This document shows positions 1-7,683 of a stretch of DNA of 64,000 nucleotides, piece by piece. Location: positions 1 through 64,000 of the forward strand of contig NZ_FTOP01000006.1 in the NCBI RefSeq assembly GCF_900156785.1. The letters are read 5' to 3'. How positions within the stretch are numbered: the first letter of the stretch is position 1; each line of letters begins with the position of its first letter. The DNA comes from Belliella pelovolcani (GTDB lineage Bacteria; Bacteroidota; Bacteroidia; Cytophagales; Cyclobacteriaceae). Under the pieces are notes generated by a model, which did no database searches, was not told where the DNA came from, and saw only the letters and a program-made list of their open reading frames with translations. The position numbers were made by a program, and so were the translations under genes.

Positions 1-428
1 GAACCACTAATTTCTCGAATTACACTAATGGGAATTTTAAGGATTTGTGAAGTGGTAGAGGTTTGAAGGTTACTTTTTAGGTTTGAAATGTTTTTAAATT
101 TGTAGCGCTGAAGCGCTGGGATTGGCACGAAGGGATTGCGCAGAGGTACTTTGGTAATTTCCACTGAGGCTCGGAGGAGCACGGTGGGAAAGTTTGAAAA
201 CTGTAATTAGGAAAGTCCAAGCCCGCCTGCATCGGACAGGTCTGAAGACTTGAACCAGTTGGTCAAGAGGTTTGAACCAGAGGGGTCAAACCTATGGCAT
301 CAAAATAAAGTCCGAATTCCAATTGGTAAACGTAACTATTTTAAATATTTCTATCAACTTTAATAAATTACATGTGGTTAAGTAAAAAAATGTTTGATGA
401 CAAATCCATTTATTTATAAATTGTCAAA
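1..428. repeat. Intergenic region with composite repeat, upstream of the TAC locus
   Basis: No credible coding frame is seen. The first 150 bases (CCACTAATTT near the start, then AGCGCTGAAGCGCT at about 104-117) resemble a second stretch at about 25711-25845 that has the same modules in the same order. The palindromic AGCGCT arms are identical in both copies. Bases 221-262 hold a short hairpin-like CCTG...CAGG module. The last 100 bases before the first gene are AT-rich and presumably hold its promoter, but I could not assign a convincing Bacteroidota -7 box. Confidence 0.5.
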
Positions 429-986
429 ATGTTAAACATTGTAGGCTATCATGGAACTAGTGCTGATTCCGCTGCAAGCATTATTAAAGAGGGATTTAAA
501 AACTCTGAAGGTGAAAATGAATGGATTGGCAAAGGTACTTACTTCTTTATTAGAGGAATTAGTTCCACTCCTAGCAATCAAGCTCTCGAATGGGCAATCG
601 CCGAAGCTTGGGACAATACAAGCAAAATAAATACATATAAAAGGTTTGCAGTAATTAAATCTGAAATTGAGGTAGAAGAAGAACATTTATTGGATTTAAC
701 GACTGAAGATGGGGTGAATATTTTAAATTATATAATCTAGGCTCATAAAAATAAAATTCAAAATATGGGTCGCTTTTTTGATTATAAAGACGGATATATA
801 ATTGATTTTGCAAGAGGAGAAGGATTATTAAATATTGACGTTGTTAAAGGAAATTATTATATTAAATTTGCGGAACAAAGAAAAAGAGGAATAAATCTTA
901 GAACAGCTAATTGTACCATTTGTTCTGTTTATGAACCAAATAAGAACATTACAAGTTCTACGATAGTAAAAGAGGGAGACATATAG
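429..986 (+). pseudogene. ADP-ribosyltransferase-like toxin (CmdT-like), interrupted by an in-frame TAG
   Basis: One reading frame runs from ATG 429 to the stop at 984-986, broken only by TAG at 738-740. The eight codons after the TAG (741-764) are open and in the same frame as the downstream ATG at 765. The N-terminal part has YHGT (His8), a helix ending in KEGF, then WIGKGTYFF (Tyr38) and a QALEWA helix. This is the H...Y layout of PARP/diphtheria-toxin-type ADP-ribosyltransferases (compare HGS...GKGIYFA in PARPs). The part after the stop (DVVKGNYYIKF...RTANCTICSV) looks like the rest of the same domain. The next two genes, a small protein and a SecB-like chaperone, make this the likely toxin of a toxin-antitoxin-chaperone operon. 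The stop may be a genuine inactivating mutation or a sequence error. The ART assignment is by motif only. Confidence 0.6.
765..986 (+). CDS. C-terminal fragment of the ART-like toxin frame (possible separate 73-aa protein)
   Basis: This is the part of the toxin frame downstream of TAG 738-740. An ATG at 765 would give a 73-residue product starting MGRFFDYKDG. It lacks the His and Tyr motifs of the N-terminal half and is not expected to be active alone. It ends two bases before the ATG of the next gene, so its translation would be coupled to the antitoxin candidate. It most likely represents the broken second half of the upstream gene, not an independent gene. Confidence 0.4.
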   Translation: MGRFFDYKDGYIIDFARGEGLLNIDVVKGNYYIKFAEQRKRGINLRTANCTICSVYEPNKNITSSTIVKEGDI

Positions 987-988
987 CC

Positions 989-1216
989 ATGAAATTAACT
1001 GAAGAATTAAAGCGAAAAATTGACAGCTACTTTGAAATAGTCACTTCAGAGGATCTTTATAAGGTTTCATCTATCAAATATGGTTTCCAAGAAGATTTAT
1101 CTTTAGATGTTAAAGATAAATTATTCACTCATATCAATGTAAATTTGTATCATAAAAATACTGAATATTCTTTAGACACCAATTCACCCACCGATCCATT
1201 GCCTCAGGCAGCGTAA
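989..1216 (+). CDS. Small protein, candidate antitoxin of a CmdTAC-like operon
   Basis: This is a 75-residue protein of no family I can name with certainty. It opens with an amphipathic helical stretch (MKLTEELKRKIDSYFE) followed by DLYKVSSIKYGF, and ends in a polar, proline-containing tail (NSPTDPLPQAA). Its start is 2 bases after the toxin-frame stop and its own stop is 2 bases before the SecB-like gene, so the three are almost certainly one operon. In toxin-antitoxin-chaperone systems the middle gene is the antitoxin, and it carries a C-terminal segment recognised by the SecB-like chaperone. The unstructured-looking tail here could fill that role. Function is inferred from position only. 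Confidence 0.5.
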   Translation: MKLTEELKRKIDSYFEIVTSEDLYKVSSIKYGFQEDLSLDVKDKLFTHINVNLYHKNTEYSLDTNSPTDPLPQAA

Positions 1217-1218
1217 AC

Positions 1219-1599
1219 ATGAAAATTCAACTATTAGATTGGAGAATTGAACACCTCAATTATGACATAATTCTTGAAGAAGGAAGAAAAGATAATGTTT
1301 TTGATTTAAGTACTTGGCACTCATTTCCAGAAGACAGTGAAAGTATATTTTTGGTAGGTTTCAAGATCAAAGTCAATGATTTGAATTTTGATTTAAATGT
1401 TGAATGTACATTTCGTTTTGAGGTAGATAATAAGATAACAGATGAGTTCAAACTGTCGCATTTCCCAAAAGTTAATGCTCCTGCGATTGCTTTTCCATTT
1501 TTAAGAGCTTTTATATCTAATTTCACATTACAAGCTGGTATGAATCCTGTAATATTACCGTCAATAAATTTTACAGAAATTAACAATTCAGCTAAATAG
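1219..1599 (+). CDS. SecB-like chaperone of the TAC operon
   Basis: This 126-residue protein is about SecB length (E. coli SecB is 155). The C-terminal third carries the SecB signature: APAIAFPFLR, then ISNFTLQAG, then PVILPSINF, which matches the AP-x-LFPYxRE...G-x-PQLxLxPVNF pattern of SecB. The N-terminal two-thirds alternate beta-strand-like stretches with charged turns, as in the SecB fold. The start is ATG 2 bases after the antitoxin stop. Placed directly after a toxin-like and a small gene, it is most likely a dedicated antitoxin chaperone (CmdC or Rv1957 type) rather than the general export chaperone. It converges on the next gene with only 6 bases between the two stops. Confidence 0.75.
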   Translation: MKIQLLDWRIEHLNYDIILEEGRKDNVFDLSTWHSFPEDSESIFLVGFKIKVNDLNFDLNVECTFRFEVDNKITDEFKLSHFPKVNAPAIAFPFLRAFISNFTLQAGMNPVILPSINFTEINNSAK

Positions 1600-1605
1600 A
1601 AATCG

Positions 1606-2124
1606 TTATTTCCTCTGGTAATCGTCTTGGATGCGGACGATGTCGGATTCGTCGGATGGGTTGGTGGGGTCGGTGTGGACCCAGATTTCTGCGACTATGC
1701 CCCAGGTATCTTTACCTATCAACCTGTGACGCTCTCCTTGTGCCAGCTTGATCAGGTCCCCTATTTCCATATCGGTAGCTGGATTTTCTTGGTTTGTGAA
1801 TGATCTTGAGATGGCGGCTTTGCCAGCTACGAGTTTCCAGAGTTCTGATCTACGGTGGTGGTACTGCCAGGAGAGTTTTTGATTTGGTGCAACCAATAGG
1901 ATCTTGGGACTGTAAGAGAGTGAGCTGTCTAAGTCTAAATCAAGCTCTGAAAAGAATTGCTTGCTGAAAGCCTCTATTTGGTCTGGGTCAATGACTAAAA
2001 AACCACCCCAGGGTCTATGAAAGTCTTCTGAGCAAATATTAAAGCCTAAATCTATTATATTTGACTTGATTTCATCAAAAAACTTGAACTTTTCTTTTGC
2101 TTCTGGAAAAAATGAAAATATCAT
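1606..2124 (-). CDS. Cupin, type II mannose-6-phosphate isomerase C-terminal domain family
   Basis: This 172-residue single-domain cupin has motifs of the C-terminal part of type II phosphomannose isomerases: RPWGGF near residue 38, YHHRRSELWKLVAG in the first metal-binding strand pair, GDLIKLAQGERHRL, and a closing AEIW...DESDIVRIQDDYQR. No nucleotidyltransferase (ManC) domain is attached. It is the last gene of the polysaccharide operon: its ATG overlaps the wzi stop as TAATG. It probably supplies mannose-6-phosphate or a related sugar phosphate for GDP-mannose and GDP-fucose, but cupins of this type are also called phosphoheptose isomerase in some genomes, so the exact substrate is open. 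Confidence 0.72.
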   Translation of the reverse strand: MIFSFFPEAKEKFKFFDEIKSNIIDLGFNICSEDFHRPWGGFLVIDPDQIEAFSKQFFSELDLDLDSSLSYSPKILLVAPNQKLSWQYHHRRSELWKLVAGKAAISRSFTNQENPATDMEIGDLIKLAQGERHRLIGKDTWGIVAEIWVHTDPTNPSDESDIVRIQDDYQRK

Positions 2125-3791
2125 TATTTCTTATTAAAGAGGTAAATTAAACTGACTTGGGAGTGGATGGAGAATAGGTTTTCTCCTCTGGGGTATTCAG
2201 GGGTACTGTCAGGGGCTAGTTGCCATTGGTAATTCATGCCATTGATCAATTGGAGTTTGGAGCTGAGGAGTAGGTTATTCCATTGCTTATCGAATAGGAA
2301 GCCAACACTGAGGTCTATCCAAGGTTTATGTTCTTGCTGCTGACCGAAAGCACGATAAAAGAAGTCTTGATGATTCTCTAGGCGTTCAAGGAGAATCCCC
2401 ATTTTGTTGAATTTTTCAACCAAGGAGATTTCTAGGGTTTGGACGTTGGAGCCTGTTCCAATGCCTACTCCGAGGGCTTGGCCGTAATGAGCAAAACCTC
2501 TTGCTCTGGAATGAGTATGCCAAGATTGGCCTCCACGTAAATTAGGGTATCTTAAATATCTATTCACAGACTCCTGTTGATGGGTAATTTCACCTCTTAC
2601 TTGGATTAACTTTTTATCCATATATGTCTGAAATAGCTTAGTGAAACCAAAAAGATATGCTCGAGCATGTTCAGGGTTTAAAACAGCTTCTCTCCAATTA
2701 AAAGCATGGTCTCTCCTACCGTATTCAAAGTAAACTTCAGCATTGGCTTTTGGGGCCACAAACCTTGCAATTACGGTAGCTTGTTGATCTTTGCCTTCTG
2801 CATCTTTGTCAAACCCAACTTCAACTTTCTGAAAAGCATCAAAAATTGGGAAATAATCTCTAAATAGTTCTCCTCTGAATTCATTGTATTGTTGAAAGGT
2901 CCTTGTAAAACCTACAAATAAACCAGGGATCCATTTTGGATTAAAAGAAACTGTAATTCCATTCAAGTATCTCCAATCACCAGAGAATGACCTTCCAAAT
3001 CTGTTATTTAATTCATCAAACTGTGTTGGTTGAAGCCCTGAGTTTTCTAATCTTCCTACAATGATCTGCCCTTCAAAATTCCCTATAAATGTTTTAGCTG
3101 GCTTTATCGTATTGAGCGTTAAATGAGGGAATCCTTGTGCATTATTAGAAAAAGTTAGCGAATTAAAATGTCCTGGACCCCACCAAATATTTTCAGTACT
3201 TACTCCTGCTTCAAAGGCTCCTACTTCTAAACTAATTTTTGATTGCCCCCAACTTATATTTTCATAACCTTCTTTCCCAAAGCGTTCTGGATAATCTCCA
3301 TAATTTAAAAAATAGAACATATCCCTTACTTCCTCGGTCGTTCTATTCTCACCAAATCCTTGAAAGCTATTGTTTTGAGCGAGAACAATCTCAGGCTGAA
3401 TTTGAATTTTGAGAAAGGATAATTTTGCGTAAAATCCTGTAGAAGTGTAAGATTGAAGCCCTGCACTTGGAATCATTGGTCCATCCCCCCAGCCATACTG
3501 TCGATTGGAGTTCCATTGTACTGTTTGTGTTACAGGCAATGCAGCAAACTTGATTTGCTTGTAAGATTTTGCCTGCGAATTATCTGCAATCGAGTAGCTA
3601 AATTCTTCTAGGCGATCGGTTTGAAAGGGTCTATAATTGAAAGAAGCATTGGTAGAATCGAAGCCATTGGTTAGTTGATCTCTTCTCAGGAACTCTTGTA
3701 ACTGCCTGTTATTGGAAATAAAGTTTTGGCTTACTAGATCAAAAGTAAGGCCACCAAATAATAGGAAAAATAAAATTATACTCTTATTCAT
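2124..3791 (-). CDS. Capsule assembly Wzi family outer-membrane protein
   Basis: A 555-residue protein with an N-terminal signal peptide (MNKSIILFFLLFGGLTFDLVSQ) and a long run of beta-strand-like aromatic segments typical of an 18-stranded barrel. The ENIWWGPGHFNSLTFS segment near residue 205 is characteristic of Wzi homologues. Wzi binds capsule at the cell surface. I chose ATG 3791, which lies in an ATGA overlap with the upstream cupin frame and is preceded by GGGAGGTGAA; the longer TTG start four codons upstream would place this ribosome-binding sequence inside the gene. Co-transcribed with the upstream cupin and downstream isomerase. Confidence 0.82.
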   Translation of the reverse strand: MNKSIILFFLLFGGLTFDLVSQNFISNNRQLQEFLRRDQLTNGFDSTNASFNYRPFQTDRLEEFSYSIADNSQAKSYKQIKFAALPVTQTVQWNSNRQYGWGDGPMIPSAGLQSYTSTGFYAKLSFLKIQIQPEIVLAQNNSFQGFGENRTTEEVRDMFYFLNYGDYPERFGKEGYENISWGQSKISLEVGAFEAGVSTENIWWGPGHFNSLTFSNNAQGFPHLTLNTIKPAKTFIGNFEGQIIVGRLENSGLQPTQFDELNNRFGRSFSGDWRYLNGITVSFNPKWIPGLFVGFTRTFQQYNEFRGELFRDYFPIFDAFQKVEVGFDKDAEGKDQQATVIARFVAPKANAEVYFEYGRRDHAFNWREAVLNPEHARAYLFGFTKLFQTYMDKKLIQVRGEITHQQESVNRYLRYPNLRGGQSWHTHSRARGFAHYGQALGVGIGTGSNVQTLEISLVEKFNKMGILLERLENHQDFFYRAFGQQQEHKPWIDLSVGFLFDKQWNNLLLSSKLQLINGMNYQWQLAPDSTPEYPRGENLFSIHSQVSLIYLFNKK

Positions 3792-4224
3792 TTCACCTCC
3801 CAATCAAACCAATACTTATAATCATACTTGAAATTATCATTTTTAGCTTCCTCTAAAGAAAGGTCAGAAAATATAAGTATTTTGGAATTTGGTTCCAATG
3901 CTTTTATACCGTTTGCATGCCCTTTAGGTATATGTAATATTTCTCTGTCGGATGCATGCATATTCTCAAAAGACGCTTTTAGATCAGTGCTTGGACTTTC
4001 AAAACTATCTAATTTCACCATGCTATTGTGAAAGCTCCTTGAATCACATAAAACCAATTGTTCTCAATTTTATGCCCTAGCCATGCCCTAATTACAGTAG
4101 TATCTGAGTGCTCTATTTGATACATTCTATTAACTTTTTCTAATGAAAAATCATTGAAGGCTACAAGCTTACCCCTCTCATCAATAAATGTTCTTCCTAC
4201 TGAAATTAAATTAACCATAAACAA
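3788..4224 (-). pseudogene. WxcM/FdtA-like sugar cupin, split by a frameshift
   Basis: Two frames make one cupin of about 145 residues. The first (4224 to 4015) encodes FIDERGKLVAFNDF...VIRAWLGHKIENNWFYVIQG and ends TIAW-stop. The second (from 4025 to 3788) continues VKLDSFESPSTDL...LHIPKGHANGIKALEPNSKILIFSD...YWFDWEVK. This is the normal order of dTDP-sugar epimerase/ketoisomerase-type cupins found in polysaccharide clusters. The shift lies at about 4020-4027 and is repaired by one extra base. The second frame could start by itself at ATG 4024 or upstream and ends in an ATGA overlap with wzi. It is either a real null mutation or a sequence error; no slippery sequence supporting programmed frameshifting is evident. 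Confidence 0.65.
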
Positions 4225-4252
4225 TCAATTCTTTTCAATTCAGAAAATAAAA

Positions 4253-5536
4253 TCATATATAATCCTCTATTAAATAACAATGAAGTTCTTTGAGGTTTAT
4301 CGATTTATCTTTAATTCTATTATCTGTATCAACAACATAACCTATTCCATCATGTTCGCCATTTTTAATTGCAACAAAAGCAATATACTTTTTAAAATTA
4401 TTAACAATAATATCCCCTTTAATACTAAAATCATCATCAATATCTGACGAGAAAATTAATTCAACAAATAAACTTTTTCCCCGATTATCTATTTCAAAAA
4501 TCCTTTCATCACCATTATTATTTGTATATTTACTTAAAACTATTTCTGCTTCTTTTGCATCTTCTGAAGAATTAAATTCAATTAAAAAATCTCTTGACAT
4601 TCTTGGAAAAACCTTGGTATATTTTGTAACTCCAATCTTTTTTAAAAATTCAGCATGCTCTTTAATTCTCCAATAGAATGTTAGATTTTCGTGCGGTTTT
4701 TGATGAAGACCTGTTGCAACAATAAGTCTTGCATCAAGCTTCAGTATTTTACCTATTATACTATCGTATAATTCTAGGATTTCGAACAAAGGATCCTGAT
4801 CTTTTGGACAATACCACTCTGGATTGTTAAATTCTCCATTATAAGCAGAAGAGTTGAACATGTAATGGTGTTGAAAATGGGCGCCAGTGTTGAGAAAAAG
4901 GTTTGCAAAGTCAGGAGTACTTTTTTTCCATTCCTTTATAAATGTATCAGATAGTAATTTATCAAGTATAATTGCTCTTACTCCTATTTGTGTTTTTAAT
5001 TTTGCAATCTTATTTATGTAAAAAGTATAGTCATTTGGAGAGGTATATTTCCCAAGGCCTTTAATTAATGCTAATATTGATTTTTTTGTTAATTTTCCAT
5101 GTGCATTATCATTGACGGCTTGACTCACAGCATCACTTAAACCTACAAATATTTTGTTCCCAATAGGTTTCGTTTTAGTCCAAGGATCTGGTGCAAAAAA
5201 AACAGGTCTAACAAGCCTATTATCCACATTAAAAGGACTGACTGCACCAACTGTATATCCTTTTTTTTCTATTGCTTCAAAGATTTGAGTTAAGTCTTTT
5301 CTATCAACTATATCTCCTAACCTAAAGACATTGTGTTCTTCAAAACTTTTACCTGTAGTAATTGTAACCCACTGTATCCAAGGCTCCAGTAAATGATATT
5401 CATTTTCAGAATAAGTCTCGACAATTCTATTTTCTGAAAATAACTTATTAAAATTATTCAGCTTCCCTTCTTTGATATAAGACTGAATATATTCAAAATT
5501 TAACTCATTTAAGCCTAATAAAATAGTTTTTTTCAT
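4253..5536 (-). CDS. Alkaline-phosphatase-superfamily protein of the polysaccharide cluster
   Basis: A 427-residue cytoplasmic-looking protein without signal peptide or membrane segments. It starts MKKTILLGLNELNFEYI, with ENEYHLLEPWIQWVTITTGK following, and later has NTGAHFQHHYMF and ATGLHQKPHE. These resemble the metal-site loops of type I phosphodiesterase/nucleotide pyrophosphatase (AlkP superfamily) proteins encoded in O-antigen and capsule loci. A plausible job is transfer or hydrolysis of a phospho-substituent on the glycan, but this is inference. The gene is strongly AT-rich like its neighbours and lies 24 bases from the upstream glycosyltransferase, so it is probably in the same operon. 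Confidence 0.6.
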   Translation of the reverse strand: MKKTILLGLNELNFEYIQSYIKEGKLNNFNKLFSENRIVETYSENEYHLLEPWIQWVTITTGKSFEEHNVFRLGDIVDRKDLTQIFEAIEKKGYTVGAVSPFNVDNRLVRPVFFAPDPWTKTKPIGNKIFVGLSDAVSQAVNDNAHGKLTKKSILALIKGLGKYTSPNDYTFYINKIAKLKTQIGVRAIILDKLLSDTFIKEWKKSTPDFANLFLNTGAHFQHHYMFNSSAYNGEFNNPEWYCPKDQDPLFEILELYDSIIGKILKLDARLIVATGLHQKPHENLTFYWRIKEHAEFLKKIGVTKYTKVFPRMSRDFLIEFNSSEDAKEAEIVLSKYTNNNGDERIFEIDNRGKSLFVELIFSSDIDDDFSIKGDIIVNNFKKYIAFVAIKNGEHDGIGYVVDTDNRIKDKSINLKELHCYLIEDYI

Positions 5537-5560
5537 GTGTTTATAAAATTTTCTTCTTAA

Positions 5561-6382
5561 TTAATAAAGAGTCCTTGGGTCAATTTTACGTATTAAACTA
5601 TGAAAAGGACGCTCTATAAAACTTGGGAGTAGAGCTCTAAAAACAGGAAAAAAAACTCCTATATATGCATAGCTACTAACATTTTTCAATTTGTTTAGTC
5701 CTTTTACACCAATTATTGCCTGAGAAAAAGCAACTTTAATATTATTCTTTTTATAATAATCATTTGTAAACCTGTAATATAATAGAAACTCTGGAATATT
5801 TGAAAAAATCAATCCGTGAGAGGCAGCTCTTAACCACATTTCATAATCTTGTCTTCGCTTTAGATCATTTCTGTAAGAGCCGATAGATAAAATAGATTGT
5901 TTTTTATAAGCTACAGACGGATGTATAATTGGACAAGTCCAAATTATTTTAATAATATTATCGTGTTCTACAGGATAGGTTCTGCGATTAAGCATGTTAC
6001 CATCATTGTCAATATCAATTGCCCAGGAGCCAACAATATCAACACTTGGATTTGACAAAAAGAAATTTATTTGTTTTTCAAATCTCATTGGATGGCATAT
6101 GTCATCTGAATCCATTCTCACTACAATTTCATTTTCGCAATGCATTAATCCTAAATTCAAAGCATTTCCTAGTCCAATGTTAGTTTTAATTTTAATTCTT
6201 TTTATTACAATTTTCTTCTCAAATTCTTTAATAAGTTCATCATGCCTTTTTTTTAATGGCCCATCTTCTACTAAAATAATTTCTGACGGCAGAAGAGTTT
6301 GATTAATGATACTTTCAAGAGCTTCTCCAAGCTGAGATACACTATCCTTGATATAACAAGAAATCAATACCGAGAAATTCAT
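5561..6382 (-). CDS. Family 2 glycosyltransferase (AmsE-like)
   Basis: A 273-residue GT-A protein. It opens FSVLISCYIKDSVSQLGEALESI, has the nucleotide-binding strand IILVEDGP and a DxD-type motif RMDSDDI near residue 92, and later RRQDYEMWLRAA, typical of GT2 acceptor-site helices. It resembles the amylovoran AmsE group. Its ATG overlaps the stop of the upstream gene (ATGA), indicating translational coupling. It would add one sugar of the repeat unit to the lipid-linked intermediate on the inner face of the membrane; donor and acceptor cannot be read from sequence. Confidence 0.85.
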   Translation of the reverse strand: MNFSVLISCYIKDSVSQLGEALESIINQTLLPSEIILVEDGPLKKRHDELIKEFEKKIVIKRIKIKTNIGLGNALNLGLMHCENEIVVRMDSDDICHPMRFEKQINFFLSNPSVDIVGSWAIDIDNDGNMLNRRTYPVEHDNIIKIIWTCPIIHPSVAYKKQSILSIGSYRNDLKRRQDYEMWLRAASHGLIFSNIPEFLLYYRFTNDYYKKNNIKVAFSQAIIGVKGLNKLKNVSSYAYIGVFFPVFRALLPSFIERPFHSLIRKIDPRTLY

Positions 6383-7650
6383 TTACTTTGACTATTTAAG
6401 TTTATCCAATATAATCTCCTTTTACCTTCATGTACTGAATCAAAAAATATTTTTTCTCCATCAGGACTGAATCGTGGATGTAAATCAGATCTAGTTTCTC
6501 CATAATAAGAAAGGCTTTCATAAAAGCCTCCTATTTCTTCTAATTTACTGGAAGAAATATCATAAATAAAAAGATGTTTCATCCTAGACTTATCAGGGTA
6601 TGTATCAAATAAAACTTTATAATTATTAAAAGTTGGATGACCATCACCGTATTTATCTATTATCCCTTCCCCAAGAATTTCTTTTGAAGCATCTTCAATA
6701 TTAATTCTGTAAAAGCGATCACCAAATTCCTTATCTCTTAGATAAGAGATAATCGTCTTATTATCAACCCAACAACAATGGCTAACCATTTCGTCATCAC
6801 AAAGTAATTTTAAATTATTACCATCCACATCCGCTATTAATAGTCTATCAAATCGTTTTTTATTAATGAAATACCTATGTAAAAACATAAACTTTTCCCC
6901 ATTAGGTGATACCATAATATGATTTACCTTATGTGTAGCCTTATCCATTTGTATTTTATGTCCAACTTCAATTATTTGCTGTAAACTTAAAATCATTTCT
7001 TTTTTTAATGAAACAAAGTCAATAAAAAAAACACCATCATTTTTTAATTCAAAAAGATCATCATTACTCAATGGCGGCTTATTTCTATAACCATAATCAG
7101 GTCTCAATGACATTAAGCGCTCAAAATTTAAAGTTAGAGCGAATTGATTTTTAAAGCAATCATAAATTGGAGATGGAATCTTCTTTAAGTTTCCAGTTTT
7201 AACGTTTGCTATTATAGAAACATATTCTCCTTTGTCAAAGTTATTAAAAATAAATTCTTCATCATTTACCCACTGAGCTTTTGATCCCTGTTGCCAATTA
7301 TAAGCATAACTTTCATGAGAAAATATTTCTTTCTGTTTAACCAAATCATAAACTTTCAAAAAAACAGGAACTGTAGCAGAAGGCAGTTTTTTTGTTGAAA
7401 TTTCCGATTCATGATATATAATGTATTTACCATTATTGCAAATTGGTGATTTGTCGTAATATCCAAAAAATGTTTCACGCTCTCCTGAATCAATTGTTTG
7501 AATTTGATATTTTGTTTGATAACTATAATTTTTTTTATATATTAAATAATTAATTTTCTGGTACAGTCTTTTCGCACTAGATTTTAGCCCTGGGAACTGG
7601 GAAAGAAGATTTGCTATGTACCTTTCCGTAACATTAAAATTTGTATTCAT
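6379..7650 (-). CDS. Beta-propeller-like protein of glycan clusters, function unknown
   Basis: A 423-residue soluble protein. FFGYYDKSPICNNGKYIIYHE, VNHIMVSPNGEKFMFLHRY, SHCCWVDNKTIISYLRD, GDGHPTFNNYKVLFDTYPDKSR and LHPRFSPDGEKIFFDSVHEG are regularly spaced WD40/TolB-like blades. No Rossmann or GT-A motif is present, although relatives are sometimes labelled glycosyl transferase. The HRY...RFD and HPRFSPDG histidines recall oligogalacturonate-lyase-type propellers. It overlaps the downstream glycosyltransferase by 4 bases. A role in modifying or binding the glycan precursor is possible but unproven. Confidence 0.55.
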   Translation of the reverse strand: MNTNFNVTERYIANLLSQFPGLKSSAKRLYQKINYLIYKKNYSYQTKYQIQTIDSGERETFFGYYDKSPICNNGKYIIYHESEISTKKLPSATVPVFLKVYDLVKQKEIFSHESYAYNWQQGSKAQWVNDEEFIFNNFDKGEYVSIIANVKTGNLKKIPSPIYDCFKNQFALTLNFERLMSLRPDYGYRNKPPLSNDDLFELKNDGVFFIDFVSLKKEMILSLQQIIEVGHKIQMDKATHKVNHIMVSPNGEKFMFLHRYFINKKRFDRLLIADVDGNNLKLLCDDEMVSHCCWVDNKTIISYLRDKEFGDRFYRINIEDASKEILGEGIIDKYGDGHPTFNNYKVLFDTYPDKSRMKHLFIYDISSSKLEEIGGFYESLSYYGETRSDLHPRFSPDGEKIFFDSVHEGKRRLYWINLNSQSK

Positions 7651-7683
7651 ATGAATTTTTCTAAAGACTAATTAAGCAAATTG

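Noticed and set aside
432-686. 84-codon frame antisense to the ART-like gene
   Set aside because: It is a shadow of the + strand gene with no recognisable domain, and the + strand frame has clear ART motifs.
738-740. TAG as a recoded sense codon
   Set aside because: Nothing in the window suggests pyrrolysine use or stop-codon reassignment; TAG ends other genes normally (for example rfbF).
3788-4224. Programmed -1 frameshift in the cupin
   Set aside because: No slippery heptamer or downstream structure is evident at the junction; an indel explains it better.
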